Positions 49,801 through 58,812 of a DNA stretch of 64,000 nt are shown here, piece by piece. Positions within the stretch are counted from its first letter, which is position 1. The number at the start of each line of letters is the position of its first letter. The DNA lies in NCBI GenBank assembly GCA_913057175.1, contig CAJXNP010000001.1, positions 310,001-374,000 on the forward strand, read 5' to 3'. Made by a program: the position numbers and the translations under genes. Below the pieces are notes generated by a model. It was not told where the DNA came from, ran no database searches, and saw nothing but the letters and a program-made list of their open reading frames with translations. Origin of the DNA: an uncultured Cytophagales bacterium. GTDB taxonomy: Bacteria > Bacteroidota > Bacteroidia > Cytophagales > Cyclobacteriaceae.

Positions 49801-52800
49801 TCACAAGACCTCTTCATTTTTAGTTTTTAATTCTTCCATCTTCAACACCTGAACTTTTCCATCATTGGGTGAAACAAAAAGATATGTTTGCTCACCCATA
49901 AGAACCGGTTTGATATCTCTCACCTGACCGGTCAGTTTCAGACCAATATCCTTGTTTTCGATTGGCTTAAAAGTACCATCGCCATTCCCGATCAGGCAGG
50001 TGCTATGGCTAGAATCATAAGGCCCGATTTCAGGCTTTACTTCGTAAAGGTTTCCCCCAACCAATAGATCAGGTATGTCATCCCGATTAAAATCACCCAC
50101 ATGAATGGCATAAACCGGTGATATCTGTGCCTCTTTTGGCAACGGACGTACAGAAAACGTCTCATCTCCTTTATTGATCAAAACAGCGCTTTCAAGAAAA
50201 TTAGATACATATTTAATGGAAGAATTTATCTGCTCTTCACTGAAAATGTCCGAAACCTGCTGAAGCTGAAAATCCTGATAGCTACGATACTTTGATTTCA
50301 GGTATGGCAATTGCCGGATAAGATCGTGATAGAGCACCAATGGATAGGACTGATCACCATTGTAGGCACAGATAATTTGTTCCAGGGATCCGTTTACATC
50401 AAAATCATTGATATAGCAGGTGACAGGTTTTTGATTACTTGCGCGAATCCTACTGTTCAAACCATGATTGCCAACAATAAAATCTGCGTCCCCATCATTG
50501 TCCAGATCTGCAGATTCGATGGTATTCCACCAGCCTGAATGTTCTGACAAGCCGGCTTCTTTGGTCATGTTGATAAACTTACCACCATCATTAACAAACA
50601 CCTGTACAGGCATCCATTCCCCAATCACCATCAGATCCATTTGTTGGTCGTTGTTTACATCCGACCAAATCGCATCTTTAATCAATCCCAGGGTACTTAA
50701 CCCCGGGGCAATTTCATCAGTTACATTCTCAAATTCGCCCTTCCCGTTATTTTCAAGAATATAGCCGTTCTGAGGTTCTCCATATCGTCGATCTTTCAAC
50801 CTCACACCCACGAACAAATCAAGGTCTCCATCATGATCAAAGTCTGCTGCATCCACACATGAAGTGCTTTCAAACCTTGTTGTTGGTAATGATTGGCCGG
50901 ATTTGGAAAACATTCCATTACCGTCATTCAGGTACAACCGATCCACCAGGGCAGAAGAACTCGATGGGTATTCATTCCCTCCGCTTACTACATACAGATC
51001 GAGATCATGATCTGCATCCGCATCAAAAAACAGGGCGTCTACATCCTCACATCGCTGATCCCGTTCAAATGCTGTTATCTTAGCCATAGAAAATTCCCCC
51101 GAAGATGTTTGCAGCAGTAGTTTTCCTGGCGACCCAAGGGCGCCACACAAATAGATATCATCCAATCCATTATTGTCTACATCACCCACGGTCATTTTAG
51201 GCCCTTCGGTTGAATTCATTTGAATAATCAGGGCATCCTTTTCGAAATCGCTGAAAACATTTTCCTCGTGGGCAAAATCATCCGGAACAATACCGGAAAC
51301 ATTTTTAAACCGGAATAACTGTGGATCAAAAGATTTTGCAGAAAACCCCTTCACGGGAATGGTGTTTGCACCGGACTGATCAATTTCCAGGGTCTGATTG
51401 GGCAACACATTTACAAGGATCGATCTTTTTCCTCCCGGCCATACAACCAAAAGAGTATCAACAGGCTCCGGGGTTTTTAATCCAAAATTCAATGCATAGT
51501 CCACCGATGACTGAAATCCACGAGAAGGAATGTTTTCCATGGTTTGCCGGTCGCCTTTCTGCATGACGGTAACTTTAGCGCCTATTGCAAAGACGTTCGC
51601 ACCTGATCCATTAAGTTTTAATTTGAGAAATGACTTTTGAGGATGGAGTTCCGTAGTCTGATTTCGGTAGACAAACGCTTCCATGTTCACATTGTTGACC
51701 ACCAGATCGGGATCACCGTCATTATCCAGATCCCCGTATGCGACTCCATTTGAAAACCCAGGTTTTTGTAAGCCCCAATTATTTGTTTGGTTCGTAAATG
51801 AAAGATCTGAATTACCAGCATAGGCAATATTGGACAAGGGCTGTGAAGGAATGATCTCTATCAACTTTTTGTAATCAACGCCCTTCCCCGTGATCATTGT
51901 TCTGGCTACTTCAGGATTAGAAACATACCGAAGATAATCCTGATTAAGAATATCCTGGTAAATGCCGTTGGTGATGTAAATGTCTTTGTTGCCATCCAGG
52001 TTCAGGTCTGTCATGACCACCCCCCAGCTCCAGTCCGTGGCTTCTACTCCAGCCAATCTGCCCTTTTCACTGAATGAAATATCATCCTTTTCAATTCTTC
52101 CGTTGTTAATGTGCAACATGTTACGGGTGAATTGATGGTAATATCCATGTTGTAAGTTATACTGGTATTTGTTCCAATCCTCAAATGTCATAGAGGTTTT
52201 GATACGGGATTCCATTCCCGGAAGCATTTCTGTAACGAAAATATCTGTAAGTCCATCATTGTTGACGTCTGCAATATCCACACCCATCGATGCCATGCTA
52301 ATGGATCGCATTTGGTTGGTCAGCTCTTCTCTGAACGTCCCATCGTGATTGTTCATATACACGTAATCCCTTTCGAAGAAATCGTTACACACATACATGT
52401 CCAGCCAGCCGTCATTATCCAGATCAGAAACCATCACTCCTAACCCAAACCCAATTACACTCGAATAAAGACCAGCTTCTTTCGTATAGTCTTCAAAAAC
52501 ACCATTTTTATTCCTGTATAATTTATCCCCGCCAAGCTCATCAGATTCATTTCGCTGATTGTTTTTCATATCAAAGGAGCCGATCGCACGAAAGGAATTA
52601 TTCAGAACATAAACATCCAGATCACCATCATTGTCATAGTCAAAAAATGTTGAGTGAATCGATAAGCCATCATCAGCCAAACCAAGTTGCTCCGCTTTTT
52701 CTGCAAAGGTCAGATCGCCATTGTTAATGAAAAGTTCGTTTTTCCGATCATCACCTTCAACATCGCCGGAATTGCAAACATAAATGTCCAGCAACCCATC

Positions 52801-53187
52801 TCCATTTATATCCGCCATGGCTACACCTGTTGACCAGGAATGAGTGCCACTTGTCCCTGACTTTTCAGTAATATCTTCAAATTTGAAATCGCCTTTGTTC
52901 AGGTAAAGCCTGTTTGATTCCTGATTAGAGGTAAGGTAAATATCTGCCAATCCATCATTGTTAATATCCCCAATGGCTACTCCGCCACCATTGTAAAAAT
53001 TCCGGTAGGTATAAATGTTGAATTTCTCATCGAAAGACAATGTATTTTCAAAATCAATCCCTGTCTGGCTGGAAGGTAACAGGACAAACAGACCATCGCC
53101 AACCTCTTGATGAGTTGCATCGTCACAACCTGTTAAATAGATCAAAATCCACATTACCTTATATACAATTAAATTTTTAACCCTCAT
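49801..53187 (-). CDS. FG-GAP/ASPIC-UnbV repeat lipoprotein, paralog A
   Basis: An 1128-aa lipoprotein (signal ending YLTGC). It consists of FG-GAP/VCBS repeats with Ca-binding type loops (GDINNDGLADIYLTSN, ADINGDGLLDIYVCN, DLDNDGWLDMYVCND) that would form beta propellers. An ASPIC/UnbV domain lies at about 540-620 (GAKVTVMQKGDRQTMENIPS, GFQSSVDYALNFGLKTPEPV), followed by a second propeller. Proteins of this CRTAC1 type frequently accompany SusCD pairs in Cytophagales and are thought to bind substrate or ligand on the surface. It is clearly a paralog of the 1140-aa protein encoded at 53780. The start overlaps the small lipoprotein gene by 11 bases. Confidence 0.9.
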   Translation of the reverse strand: MRVKNLIVYKVMWILIYLTGCDDATHQEVGDGLFVLLPSSQTGIDFENTLSFDEKFNIYTYRNFYNGGGVAIGDINNDGLADIYLTSNQESNRLYLNKGDFKFEDITEKSGTSGTHSWSTGVAMADINGDGLLDIYVCNSGDVEGDDRKNELFINNGDLTFAEKAEQLGLADDGLSIHSTFFDYDNDGDLDVYVLNNSFRAIGSFDMKNNQRNESDELGGDKLYRNKNGVFEDYTKEAGLYSSVIGFGLGVMVSDLDNDGWLDMYVCNDFFERDYVYMNNHDGTFREELTNQMRSISMASMGVDIADVNNDGLTDIFVTEMLPGMESRIKTSMTFEDWNKYQYNLQHGYYHQFTRNMLHINNGRIEKDDISFSEKGRLAGVEATDWSWGVVMTDLNLDGNKDIYITNGIYQDILNQDYLRYVSNPEVARTMITGKGVDYKKLIEIIPSQPLSNIAYAGNSDLSFTNQTNNWGLQKPGFSNGVAYGDLDNDGDPDLVVNNVNMEAFVYRNQTTELHPQKSFLKLKLNGSGANVFAIGAKVTVMQKGDRQTMENIPSRGFQSSVDYALNFGLKTPEPVDTLLVVWPGGKRSILVNVLPNQTLEIDQSGANTIPVKGFSAKSFDPQLFRFKNVSGIVPDDFAHEENVFSDFEKDALIIQMNSTEGPKMTVGDVDNNGLDDIYLCGALGSPGKLLLQTSSGEFSMAKITAFERDQRCEDVDALFFDADADHDLDLYVVSGGNEYPSSSSALVDRLYLNDGNGMFSKSGQSLPTTRFESTSCVDAADFDHDGDLDLFVGVRLKDRRYGEPQNGYILENNGKGEFENVTDEIAPGLSTLGLIKDAIWSDVNNDQQMDLMVIGEWMPVQVFVNDGGKFINMTKEAGLSEHSGWWNTIESADLDNDGDADFIVGNHGLNSRIRASNQKPVTCYINDFDVNGSLEQIICAYNGDQSYPLVLYHDLIRQLPYLKSKYRSYQDFQLQQVSDIFSEEQINSSIKYVSNFLESAVLINKGDETFSVRPLPKEAQISPVYAIHVGDFNRDDIPDLLVGGNLYEVKPEIGPYDSSHSTCLIGNGDGTFKPIENKDIGLKLTGQVRDIKPVLMGEQTYLFVSPNDGKVQVLKMEELKTKNEEVL

Positions 53188-53779
53188 CTTCCTTTTTACT
53201 CAATAGATCCACATACCAAACATTGATCTTTTGCCCCCCCAAATCCGGGTAAACAGTAATCCTCCTGTTACCGGTCACCTTAACATAGACATCCTCCTGA
53301 TAAAAAACCGGACTTTTAATCAGAACAAACCCTTTACCGTACCACTCATCCATCAGATTTAACACGTCCATTAGAAGGCTATCACTTTCGAAAATCCCAT
53401 CTCTGAAAACTGCATGATCGTCATAATAGATCGCGGCATTCATCTCTGTAATCACATCATTTTCAAAGGTTGGGTAGAAATTTATCGCTGCCGGATAATC
53501 CATTTCTTCTTCCATTTTGTATTCAACCCAGATTGTATTCTTTTTACCCCCTTGTTTGAATTTGCCATCGAGGTTCAATTGGTAACAATGTTCTCTGAAT
53601 TTCTTCTGGGGCATTTGAAAATATATTCCCATGAACAGACTATCATATCGAAGGCCAGTGGCAAGTTCCTGCTTTTCCCATTTCAGGTATTGTTCTTCCG
53701 GAGAATCTTCGCATCCCATCAAAAACATCAAGGTTAATAGAAAACCAGCCATCAACTTTATCAGTTTCATCATTCTCAC
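53177..53779 (-). CDS. Small lipoprotein between two FG-GAP paralogs
   Basis: A 200-aa lipoprotein (MRMMKLIKLMAGFLLTLMFL then MGC). The mature part is mixed alpha/beta with no recognised domain: LATGLRYDSLFMGIYFQMPQ, YQLNLDGKFKQGGKKNTIWV, NRRITVYPDLGGQKINVWYV. It overlaps paralog A by 11 bases and follows paralog B with no gap (53780 ends that gene), so all three are coupled. It may be a partner that connects the two propeller proteins or carries substrate. No function can be assigned from sequence. Confidence 0.7.
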   Translation of the reverse strand: MRMMKLIKLMAGFLLTLMFLMGCEDSPEEQYLKWEKQELATGLRYDSLFMGIYFQMPQKKFREHCYQLNLDGKFKQGGKKNTIWVEYKMEEEMDYPAAINFYPTFENDVITEMNAAIYYDDHAVFRDGIFESDSLLMDVLNLMDEWYGKGFVLIKSPVFYQEDVYVKVTGNRRITVYPDLGGQKINVWYVDLLSKKEDEG

Positions 53780-56700
53780 CTAATGATTAATAGTTTCTAA
53801 AACTACAGGCCTTTCGTTTATTCGTGTACTTATGACTAATTGCTTGTTTCCTGACTTCACCTTTTGAAGGTCTCTGATCTCCCCATGGATAATTACTCCA
53901 GATGTCTTTGGATCCAAAGCTTGAAAATTGCCATTCCCTGTTCCAATTAAAACACTTCCCCGACTTCCATCATATATTCCGACCACTGGTTTCGACCAGT
54001 AAAGATTTCCTCCAACGAAAAGATCAGTCACCCCATCCTCGTTAAAATCATCCGCCAGAATCGCATAAATAGGTGAAAGTTGAGCCTGGCTTGGAAGTGG
54101 TTTGCTTTCGAATTCTCCGTTGTTGAAAATAAAACAAGTTGAAGAGGTGGTATTGACTTCATTTTTAATTGCCGATTCAACCAAACCTTTTCCAAATATT
54201 TGCTGAACCGATTGCCCCTGGTAGGAAGTATAACTTGGGTACCTGCTTTTCAGAACGGGAAGCTGATTGATCAATTCATCCCTTCCAGCCAGTGGTAATT
54301 CATTTTCTCCCCAATACATCGTAACTACCTGTTCGATCTTTCCATTATTGTCAAAGTCATTTACATACATGTGCATGGGTTTCTCAACACTGGCTTTAAA
54401 GCGCGTATTTAGTCCCTGATTACCGGCGACCAGGTCCGGTTTTTTATCTCCATTTAGATCCGAAACTTCGATACAATTCCAGAAACCACGAGTATCTGCC
54501 AATCCCAATTTTTGAGTAACATTGCTTAGCTTTCCATCCTGGTTTTCAAACATGGTTATAGCCATCCATTCACCTACCACTACAAGATCCAAATCTTGGT
54601 CGCTATCATAGTCAAACCATGCTGCATCCGTAATTAGTCCCATAGATTTCATTTCCGGTGCAACGGTCTCAGTTATATTTGTGAACTCTCCCCTGCCATT
54701 GTTTTGCAATAAATATCCGTTTCCGGAAACCCCGTACAAAAACGGAACTGCCCTGACACCCACAAACAGATCCTGATCACCATCCTTATCAAAATCACCG
54801 GATGTAACGGTAGAAGTGTTTTCATAACTTTTGACGGGTAGCATCTGATCAGACTTGATAAATCCTCCTCTACCATCATTTATATACAATCGATCAGACA
54901 GTGAGGAAGAACTGGCGGGGAATTCATTTCCACCGCTGCAGACATACAGATCAAGGTCACCATCCCTATCTGCATCAAAAAAAGCAGCATCGGTATCTAC
55001 ACTTGACTTGTCTTTTTCAAAACAATCCGGAATATATTCTTCAAACTCCCCATCTGGTTTTTGAAGATAAAGTACAGCCGATTTTCCCTTTGACCCACCG
55101 AAGAAAATATCCTCCCGATTATCACCGTTTACATCGCCACTGACAATCGCAGCGCCCTCTGCCGAATTCATGTGAAACAAAAGAGGATCTCTGCTAAAAT
55201 CGACAAAATCTGATTTTTCAAATACTGTCTCAATGGCGAAATCTTCAGAAACATCCTTAAACAAATTTTTATAAGGTATTACAGTTTTTTGATTTCCAAC
55301 CTCAACTATCGAATAGGATGGAATATTGGATTGTGATATTTCAATTTGCTGATCCATGTTAACATCCCGAACAATAGAGTAGCTCAAATCCGGCCATCGG
55401 ATCAGGATTGAGTCGATTTCGTTGGATGTGCCCAAACCAAAATGTAGCTTGTTCTCCACATTGGATTGGAACCCTCTCATTGGAGCAAGTTCCTGGTAAT
55501 AGCTTTTTCCGTCAGAGAAAACGGTTACCTGCGATCCCAGTGCAAATGTATTTTTGCTTGTGCCTTTTAAACTAACTGTCAAAAAATGATGGTCTGCCAA
55601 TAATGAATCTGCATTGTTCCGGTAAATAAAGGGAGGCATGTTCACATTGTTGGTGACCAGATCGAGATCTCCGTCGTTGTCAAGGTCACCATATACTGAT
55701 CCACTGGAAAAACCTGGACAACCCAGCCCCCATTCACTTGCCTTGTTTAAAAACGTCAGATCACCCAGATTCCTGAATGCATAATTGGGCAAAGGATTGG
55801 ACGGTATTTTGTCAACCAGCTCCTTTAAAAAACTTCCACGCTCCTCAAAAAGCCTTTTGGTGGTCGTCGGATCAGCATAGAAGTTTACATAGTCTAAATC
55901 GATCAAATCCTTGTATATACCGTTAGCAACAAAAAGGTCTTTCCATCCATCATTATCAAGATCAGCAATCAGAGCACCCCAACTCCAGTCGGTTGCATCA
56001 ACTCCGGAATATCTGGAAATTTCAGTCATTGAAACGTTATTCTCACTATCAACATAGCCCGAATTCAGGTGAAGAACATTCCTGGGAAACTGACGAAAAT
56101 ATCCTTTTTCAAGGTAATCGCTGTATGTATCCCAGCTCTGAAAAACAGCTTTCGTTTTGAACCTGGTTTCGGATTCAGGAAGCATTTCCGTGACAAAAAT
56201 TTCCGGGAATCCATCATTGTTGATATCGGCCATATCGGCTCCCATAGAGCCCAGGCTGATCTCTCCCATCACGTTTTCCAACGATTCCGTAAACGTGCCG
56301 TCCTGATTATTCAGGTATAGATAATCCCTTTCAAAAAAGTCATTGGAAATAAAAATATCCAGCCAGCCATCCTTATTCACATCTCCGATGGATACTCCGA
56401 GACCAAAACCAATCGCACTTCCGAAAATTCCTGCTTCTTCGCTCACGTCTGTGAATACACCCCCCTTACCCTCCTCAAGGAGGGATGAATTGCGGGTGTC
56501 ATTTCGGTAGAGTTTATTTCCTCCGTGAGGATCTCTTTTCAATCTCTGGTCTTTGATCATTTCAAAATTACCAACTGACTGAATGGAATTATTCAGGAGG
56601 TACATATCGAGGTCACCGTCTTTGTCGTAATCAAAAAAAGCGGCATGATTGGAAAATCCCTTATCGGCAATGCCGTATTCTGCTGCCATGTCTTCAAATT

Positions 56701-57202
56701 CCGGTATCCCATTCTTATTTCCTTTGTTGATAAACAATTCATTATTTCTTTTATTTCCTTTTGGAATGCCCGATTTACAGACAAAAATATCCAGCAAGCC
56801 GTCACCGTTGACATCTGCTATGCTCACACCTGTTGTCCAGACACCCTTTGAATTTAAACCAGAGGCATCCGTCACATCCTCAAAAACAAAATTTCCCTTG
56901 TTGAGGTAAAGCCGGTTCGAAACCATATTTCCACAGAAAAACAGATCAGAAAGTCCATCGCTGTTGACATCGGCAATAGCCACACCACCTCCATTGTAAA
57001 AATTGCGATATGTGTAGGTGTTAAATTCCTCCGTATAGGAAAGTTCATTCACAAAATCGATCCCGGTATGAGAAGCATGCATGAGTGTAAATAGCTTACC
57101 TGTTTCTCTTTCACAATTTAATTCTACGGTAGAAGTTTTTTGACAAGAATACGCGAAAACCAAAAATGCCATGAACAAATAGTAAAAAAGTCCTCTTCTC
57201 AT
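53780..57202 (-). CDS. FG-GAP/ASPIC-UnbV repeat lipoprotein, paralog B, with repeat insertion
   Basis: An 1140-aa lipoprotein (signal ending FAYSC) with the same domain order as paralog A: FG-GAP propeller (ADVNSDGLSDLFFCGNM, ADVNGDGLLDIFVCKSG), ASPIC/UnbV domain at about 560-640 (GSQVTVFSDGKSYYQELAPM), and a second propeller. Next to YRND it carries an extra TRNSSLLEEGKGG before VFTDVSEE, where paralog A has only KNGVFED. That extra stretch is encoded by a palindromic repeat element at 56458-56498, translated in frame. It is the third gene after SusC and SusD and follows a strong hairpin. Substrate binding at the cell surface is the likely role. Confidence 0.9.
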   Translation of the reverse strand: MRRGLFYYLFMAFLVFAYSCQKTSTVELNCERETGKLFTLMHASHTGIDFVNELSYTEEFNTYTYRNFYNGGGVAIADVNSDGLSDLFFCGNMVSNRLYLNKGNFVFEDVTDASGLNSKGVWTTGVSIADVNGDGLLDIFVCKSGIPKGNKRNNELFINKGNKNGIPEFEDMAAEYGIADKGFSNHAAFFDYDKDGDLDMYLLNNSIQSVGNFEMIKDQRLKRDPHGGNKLYRNDTRNSSLLEEGKGGVFTDVSEEAGIFGSAIGFGLGVSIGDVNKDGWLDIFISNDFFERDYLYLNNQDGTFTESLENVMGEISLGSMGADMADINNDGFPEIFVTEMLPESETRFKTKAVFQSWDTYSDYLEKGYFRQFPRNVLHLNSGYVDSENNVSMTEISRYSGVDATDWSWGALIADLDNDGWKDLFVANGIYKDLIDLDYVNFYADPTTTKRLFEERGSFLKELVDKIPSNPLPNYAFRNLGDLTFLNKASEWGLGCPGFSSGSVYGDLDNDGDLDLVTNNVNMPPFIYRNNADSLLADHHFLTVSLKGTSKNTFALGSQVTVFSDGKSYYQELAPMRGFQSNVENKLHFGLGTSNEIDSILIRWPDLSYSIVRDVNMDQQIEISQSNIPSYSIVEVGNQKTVIPYKNLFKDVSEDFAIETVFEKSDFVDFSRDPLLFHMNSAEGAAIVSGDVNGDNREDIFFGGSKGKSAVLYLQKPDGEFEEYIPDCFEKDKSSVDTDAAFFDADRDGDLDLYVCSGGNEFPASSSSLSDRLYINDGRGGFIKSDQMLPVKSYENTSTVTSGDFDKDGDQDLFVGVRAVPFLYGVSGNGYLLQNNGRGEFTNITETVAPEMKSMGLITDAAWFDYDSDQDLDLVVVGEWMAITMFENQDGKLSNVTQKLGLADTRGFWNCIEVSDLNGDKKPDLVAGNQGLNTRFKASVEKPMHMYVNDFDNNGKIEQVVTMYWGENELPLAGRDELINQLPVLKSRYPSYTSYQGQSVQQIFGKGLVESAIKNEVNTTSSTCFIFNNGEFESKPLPSQAQLSPIYAILADDFNEDGVTDLFVGGNLYWSKPVVGIYDGSRGSVLIGTGNGNFQALDPKTSGVIIHGEIRDLQKVKSGNKQLVISTRINERPVVLETINH
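56458..56498. repeat. GC-rich palindromic repeat inserted in frame in a coding region
   Basis: The stem CCCTCCT-CA-AGGAGGG lies at 56469-56484, with CACCCCCCTTA before and ATGAATTGCGGGTG after. It shares layout with the intergenic element at 47543-47577. Here it lies inside the paralog B gene and is read as TRNSSLLEEGKGG without breaking the frame. Confidence 0.65.
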
Positions 57203-57214
57203 CCTCCCAATTTA

Positions 57215-57250
57215 AATAAAGAAAGACACAAAATTGTGCCTTTCTTTATT
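57215..57250 (-). terminator. 17-bp hairpin between susD and paralog B (attenuator-like)
   Basis: Minus-strand arms AATAAAGAAAGGCACAA and TTGTGTCTTTCTTTATT pair with one G-U mismatch and a two-base loop. On the minus strand a short T/A-rich run follows. The position just after susD, before the co-directional paralog B gene, suggests a partial terminator or processing stem that sets different levels for the two parts of the locus. Confidence 0.65.
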
Positions 57251-57265
57251 GGATTATAATCTAAA

Positions 57266-58792
57266 CTAGTATCCTGGATTTTGTACCAGGTTTGGATTTC
57301 CGTTCAGCTGAGAAGTTGGTATCGGGAACAGGTTTTTATTTGGATCCGTAATGGTTTTTTCCCACCATGTATTGTTAAACCGGTCGAACCTGATCATAAC
57401 CGTCCTTGCCTGGGCTTCAAATGCCAATTCCCTTTGGATCTCATCATAAAGATCATCTTCTGTCAAGGGATTTATCTCACCTAAACCAGCCCTTTCCCTG
57501 ATCTGGCGGATTAGCTCGACTGCTTCAGTGCTGGAATTATCCATTCTCCAGAGAGCCTCAGCCCTCATCAACAGGATTTCTGCATACCTGAAAATTGGAA
57601 AGTCGTTATCCATCGCCAGATCCAGGCCTATTGCGAATTCATATTTACCAATCCTCGCACCTGCCTGGCTAAAGGCTTTTGGCCATAGTTCATTCACATA
57701 TGGAGTAAAGATCAGGGGAGTGCCATCAGGATCAGGATTCCCTTCCGAATCAATCTCAATTGCACCATTCGGATCCTGAATGGGATCTCCGGAAAGGGTG
57801 TATTGCTGACCCACGATAAACATTTCCTTTCTCAAATCCGCTTCGTCAAATGAATTGTAAAATTCCTCCAACGCGGTATACCCATTCCATGGACCAGTAG
57901 TAAAACCGTATGTTTCCCTGTTTAGAGGGTGTAGTGTTCTCATGTGCATATTAAATGCACCACCACTACTTATACTGTGTGTGACCACAAAAATATTCTC
58001 AACGGAACCTGAGTTGTCGGTGATATAATTATCTAAATAAACAGGCTGAAGGGAATATACTCCACCATCAATGATCTGCTGAGCCATGTCAGCCGCTGCC
58101 TGCCATTGTGGTGTGCCCGTATAAACTTCTGAATTAAGGTATAACCGAGTAAGCAAAGCCATAGCCGTCCATTTATTCATCCTGCCATAGAGCTCCCCTC
58201 CAGAAGCTTCCGGTAATATTGGAATAAGCTCATTCAATTCATTCACGAGAAAAGAATAGACAGTTGCTCGGTCTGTTCGGGAAGGATTGGACTCGGCATT
58301 GTTAAAAGAAGTAACTAAAGGCACATCCCCCCACAAATCCATAGCTGTAAAGTAGTAAAAAGCACGTAAAGCACGTAATTCAATAATTGCGGCTTCAACA
58401 TCACCTGTTTGAGATTCAAACTCTTCTATCAAACGATTACATGAAGCGATACCACTAAAACACATGTTCCAGGTATTGTCAATGAACCACGCATTGTTTT
58501 CCCACTCATGTCTGTGTAATCTGGCCCATATTCCACCATCATCCCACGGCCCAAACTTAGCCGGAGCTGCGCTCGTTTCCGTTGAAAGTTCTTGAATTTC
58601 AAAGTAACCATTATTACCATAGCTATTTTTTAATGGTGCATAGGCAGTCAATATAGATGCTAATATTACATTAGGCGTTGTGTATTGTGTCTCAGGCGTA
58701 AGTTGGCTATATACTTCTGGATCTAGGTCTGTACAAGAGTAACTCACAGAGATCAATACCAGCACAATTATTCTTATTTTAAAATATTTCAT
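57266..58792 (-). CDS. susD: SusD/RagB-family glycan-binding lipoprotein
   Basis: A 508-aa SusD-like outer-membrane lipoprotein (signal ending VSYSC). Family features include SFNNAESNPSRTDRATVYSF, the TPR-like helical core and the C-terminal ending ELAFEAQARTVMIRFDRFNN, TWWEKTITDPNKNLFPIPTS and a final NPGY-type tail. It starts 20 bases after the susC stop and works with SusC as the pedal-bin importer of oligosaccharides. Because all enzymes downstream act on arabinofuranose, the imported glycan is probably an arabinan or arabinogalactan fragment; that is inference. Confidence 0.95.
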   Translation of the reverse strand: MKYFKIRIIVLVLISVSYSCTDLDPEVYSQLTPETQYTTPNVILASILTAYAPLKNSYGNNGYFEIQELSTETSAAPAKFGPWDDGGIWARLHRHEWENNAWFIDNTWNMCFSGIASCNRLIEEFESQTGDVEAAIIELRALRAFYYFTAMDLWGDVPLVTSFNNAESNPSRTDRATVYSFLVNELNELIPILPEASGGELYGRMNKWTAMALLTRLYLNSEVYTGTPQWQAAADMAQQIIDGGVYSLQPVYLDNYITDNSGSVENIFVVTHSISSGGAFNMHMRTLHPLNRETYGFTTGPWNGYTALEEFYNSFDEADLRKEMFIVGQQYTLSGDPIQDPNGAIEIDSEGNPDPDGTPLIFTPYVNELWPKAFSQAGARIGKYEFAIGLDLAMDNDFPIFRYAEILLMRAEALWRMDNSSTEAVELIRQIRERAGLGEINPLTEDDLYDEIQRELAFEAQARTVMIRFDRFNNTWWEKTITDPNKNLFPIPTSQLNGNPNLVQNPGY

Positions 58793-58812
58793 GATTTAAA
58801 TTCTTTATGATT

